DNA from: Hyphomicrobiales bacterium
Lineage (GTDB): Bacteria; Pseudomonadota; Alphaproteobacteria; Rhizobiales; JAJFHB01
Length of the DNA: 64,000 nucleotides
Direction: 5' to 3'
NCBI GenBank assembly: GCA_021775755.1
Contig: JAJFHE010000014.1
Location: 26,447-90,446, forward strand
Shown here: positions 62,851-64,000 of the stretch, piece by piece
Layout: every line of letters starts with the position of its first letter
How positions within the stretch are numbered: the first letter of the stretch is position 1
Position numbers and translations under genes: made by a program
The notes under the pieces: generated by a model
Database searches by the model: none
Seen by the model: only the letters and a program-made list of their open reading frames with translations
What the model was told of the DNA's origin: nothing

Positions 62851-64000
62851 CTATTCCCACACTCTGGTGGTGCGATTGAATATTGCACTGCCGTGCAGAT
62901 TTGAAACCGACTCCAGCAGACGCTCTTGATGGTTAACGGACAGCTGATCCAGACTGTCGATGCGGCGAACGCGGACCGGCATCTCCAGCCCAAGTCTGCG
63001 GAACGCGACGAATTTGCGGTGATCCAGAGTAAACAGTTTGCCGTCTACCAGTATAACATCAATCGGCCGCACTGATTGTTGTAGTTCGTGTGGGCTCACG
63101 CGCCCGGCGCGGACAAGATCAACAAGCTCCGGAATGGTGTCGGCGCTTTCCACCCCGTCGCTGGTCTCTACCCTTATGCTCTCGCGGAACCTTTCCCTGA
63201 ACCCCGGTTGCGTTGTTCTAATGCGTTGCGGATCGAGAAGGACTCCCTCTCCACTGTCTATAACCTGCTGCGGAATATCCGCCTCTGCATAGAACTGGCG
63301 TTCCGGTCTCCATCCTGGTCCCTTCGGCGCGCGCGCAAAGTCCGATTGCGTTAGACTGACTTTCTCGTGGGGATCCTCAAATCGTCCGTTGGGCTCTGGC
63401 AATATTTGCCGACGGGAGGCTCCAGCGTCGGACCGCTCACGGTCGCGCCCTTCACCCCTACTGGCGTCGCCATCGTCATCGCTGCCAGACATCTGCCGGT
63501 TGGCATCGACGGCGTCCGCGACGCGATCTGGACCACGCCTATCGCCACGCCCCGAGCCACCGCCCGAAACCGCATTGAGAACGCTGCCATCGCCTGTCGC
63601 GCCGCCGCCACGCCTGCGCGTCGTAAGCGCATCGAACAGCCAGCGCCCGGCGCGGGCCGCGGCGCGCCCGATGCGCACGCCCTGACCAAGGCCCGGTACC
63701 GTGCCGACGCCGTTGACAAGAGCCTCGAGCGATTTGGTGATCCCTTCCGCCGTGTCGCCTCGGTTGAAGGCGTCGATGGCGGCAACGGCCGCGGCATAGG
63801 CGTCGCGCCCGGAAATGATGTTGCCGGAGACCGGCAGCACCGAAAGTGCAAGCTCGGTAAGTTGTTCGACGATCCTCGCGTTGCGCGCGGCATCGGGGTC
63901 CTCACCGATCTCCGCGACGAGCATCTCGATCTCGGCGATCTGACCGGCAAGCTTGGGGTCCTTCGTCGGGTCCTGCAGCAGCCACGGCAGGTGCTGAAGG
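62851..64000 (-). CDS. C-terminal part of a polymorphic-toxin-like protein (cut by window edge)
   Basis: The frame is open to the window edge, so the 5' end is missing. The visible 380 or so residues have an Ala/Gly-rich pre-toxin segment (VSGNIISGRDAYAAAVAAIDAFNRGDTAEGI, VPGLGQGVRIGRAAARAGRW), a low-complexity Gly/Asp/Arg-rich linker, and a C-terminal domain (PIDVILVDGKLFTLDHRKFVAFRRLG, then RRIDSLDQLSVNHQERLLESVSNLHG). The LFTLDHRKFVAF type motif is seen in C-terminal toxin domains with a ParB/Srx-like appearance, but I cannot name it. A candidate immunity gene follows. GC-rich linker plus variable tip suggests module exchange. Confidence 0.65.
   Translation of the reverse strand, partial: LQHLPWLLQDPTKDPKLAGQIAEIEMLVAEIGEDPDAARNARIVEQLTELALSVLPVSGNIISGRDAYAAAVAAIDAFNRGDTAEGITKSLEALVNGVGTVPGLGQGVRIGRAAARAGRWLFDALTTRRRGGGATGDGSVLNAVSGGGSGRGDRRGPDRVADAVDANRQMSGSDDDGDASRGEGRDRERSDAGASRRQILPEPNGRFEDPHEKVSLTQSDFARAPKGPGWRPERQFYAEADIPQQVIDSGEGVLLDPQRIRTTQPGFRERFRESIRVETSDGVESADTIPELVDLVRAGRVSPHELQQSVRPIDVILVDGKLFTLDHRKFVAFRRLGLEMPVRVRRIDSLDQLSVNHQERLLESVSNLHGSAIFNRTTRVWE

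Overview
The window is GC-rich and densely coded. It carries a large stock of LysR and AraC regulators, polyamine ABC transport genes, ferredoxin-dependent 2-oxoacid oxidoreductase, proline-racemase and OYE-family enzymes, twin-arginine exported copper proteins and an MCP. This mix fits a chromosomal segment of an alphaproteobacterium, possibly of the Hyphomicrobiales. The placement is inferred from gene content only. I found no rRNA, tRNA, CRISPR array, insertion sequence or phage gene.

Layout. 0.2-2.8 kb: a STAND-type ATPase with near-identical 44-residue TPR units. 3.0-3.2 kb: a possible 49-residue gene. 3.3-8.8 kb: a catabolic set (DUF1028, RidA, HpaB-like hydroxylase, divergent LysR, alpha/beta hydrolase) followed by a possible Fe/2OG oxygenase. 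8.8-10.9 kb: release factor 3 and a small hypothetical gene. 10.9-16.3 kb: two overlapping exported caspase-fold genes, one with 14 WD40 blades and one with an FGE-sulfatase-like domain. 16.4-21.7 kb: a minus-strand set of SDR, RraA-like protein, two ATP-grasp ligases and an Ldh-family dehydrogenase, with a divergent TPP enzyme up to 23.6 kb. 24-32 kb: LysR/PhyH, GST, AraC, KorAB and an SDR. 32-36.2 kb: a peroxiredoxin-cNMP-binding fusion, an MCP and a His-rich unknown.

36.3-40.6 kb is the most unusual part. It encodes five exported proteins in a row: a cupredoxin-like protein; a 114-residue protein whose mature form is almost only Cys-Asn-Pro repeats; a Tat-exported FGE-fold protein; a second Cys-Asn-Pro repeat protein of 453 residues ending in a cytochrome P460-like heme domain; and a nuclease-fold protein. 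The repeat is C-N-P-C, which matches the C-x-P-x core of the known formylglycine-generating-enzyme target (C-x-P-x-R), and an FGE-fold gene lies between the two repeat genes. This is my main candidate for an undescribed system.

40.7-62 kb is mostly metabolism of amino, guanidino and polyamine compounds: an amidinotransferase-fold enzyme, M24 and M28 peptidases, a two-domain multicopper oxidase with a ZIP transporter, a GlcD-like oxidase, two divergent glutamine-synthetase-family genes, a hybrid histidine kinase, a PotABCD-type transporter with a class III aminotransferase, 4-hydroxyproline epimerase and an OYE-family enzyme. The right edge (62.2-64 kb) holds the 3' end of a large polymorphic-toxin-like gene followed by a candidate immunity gene.
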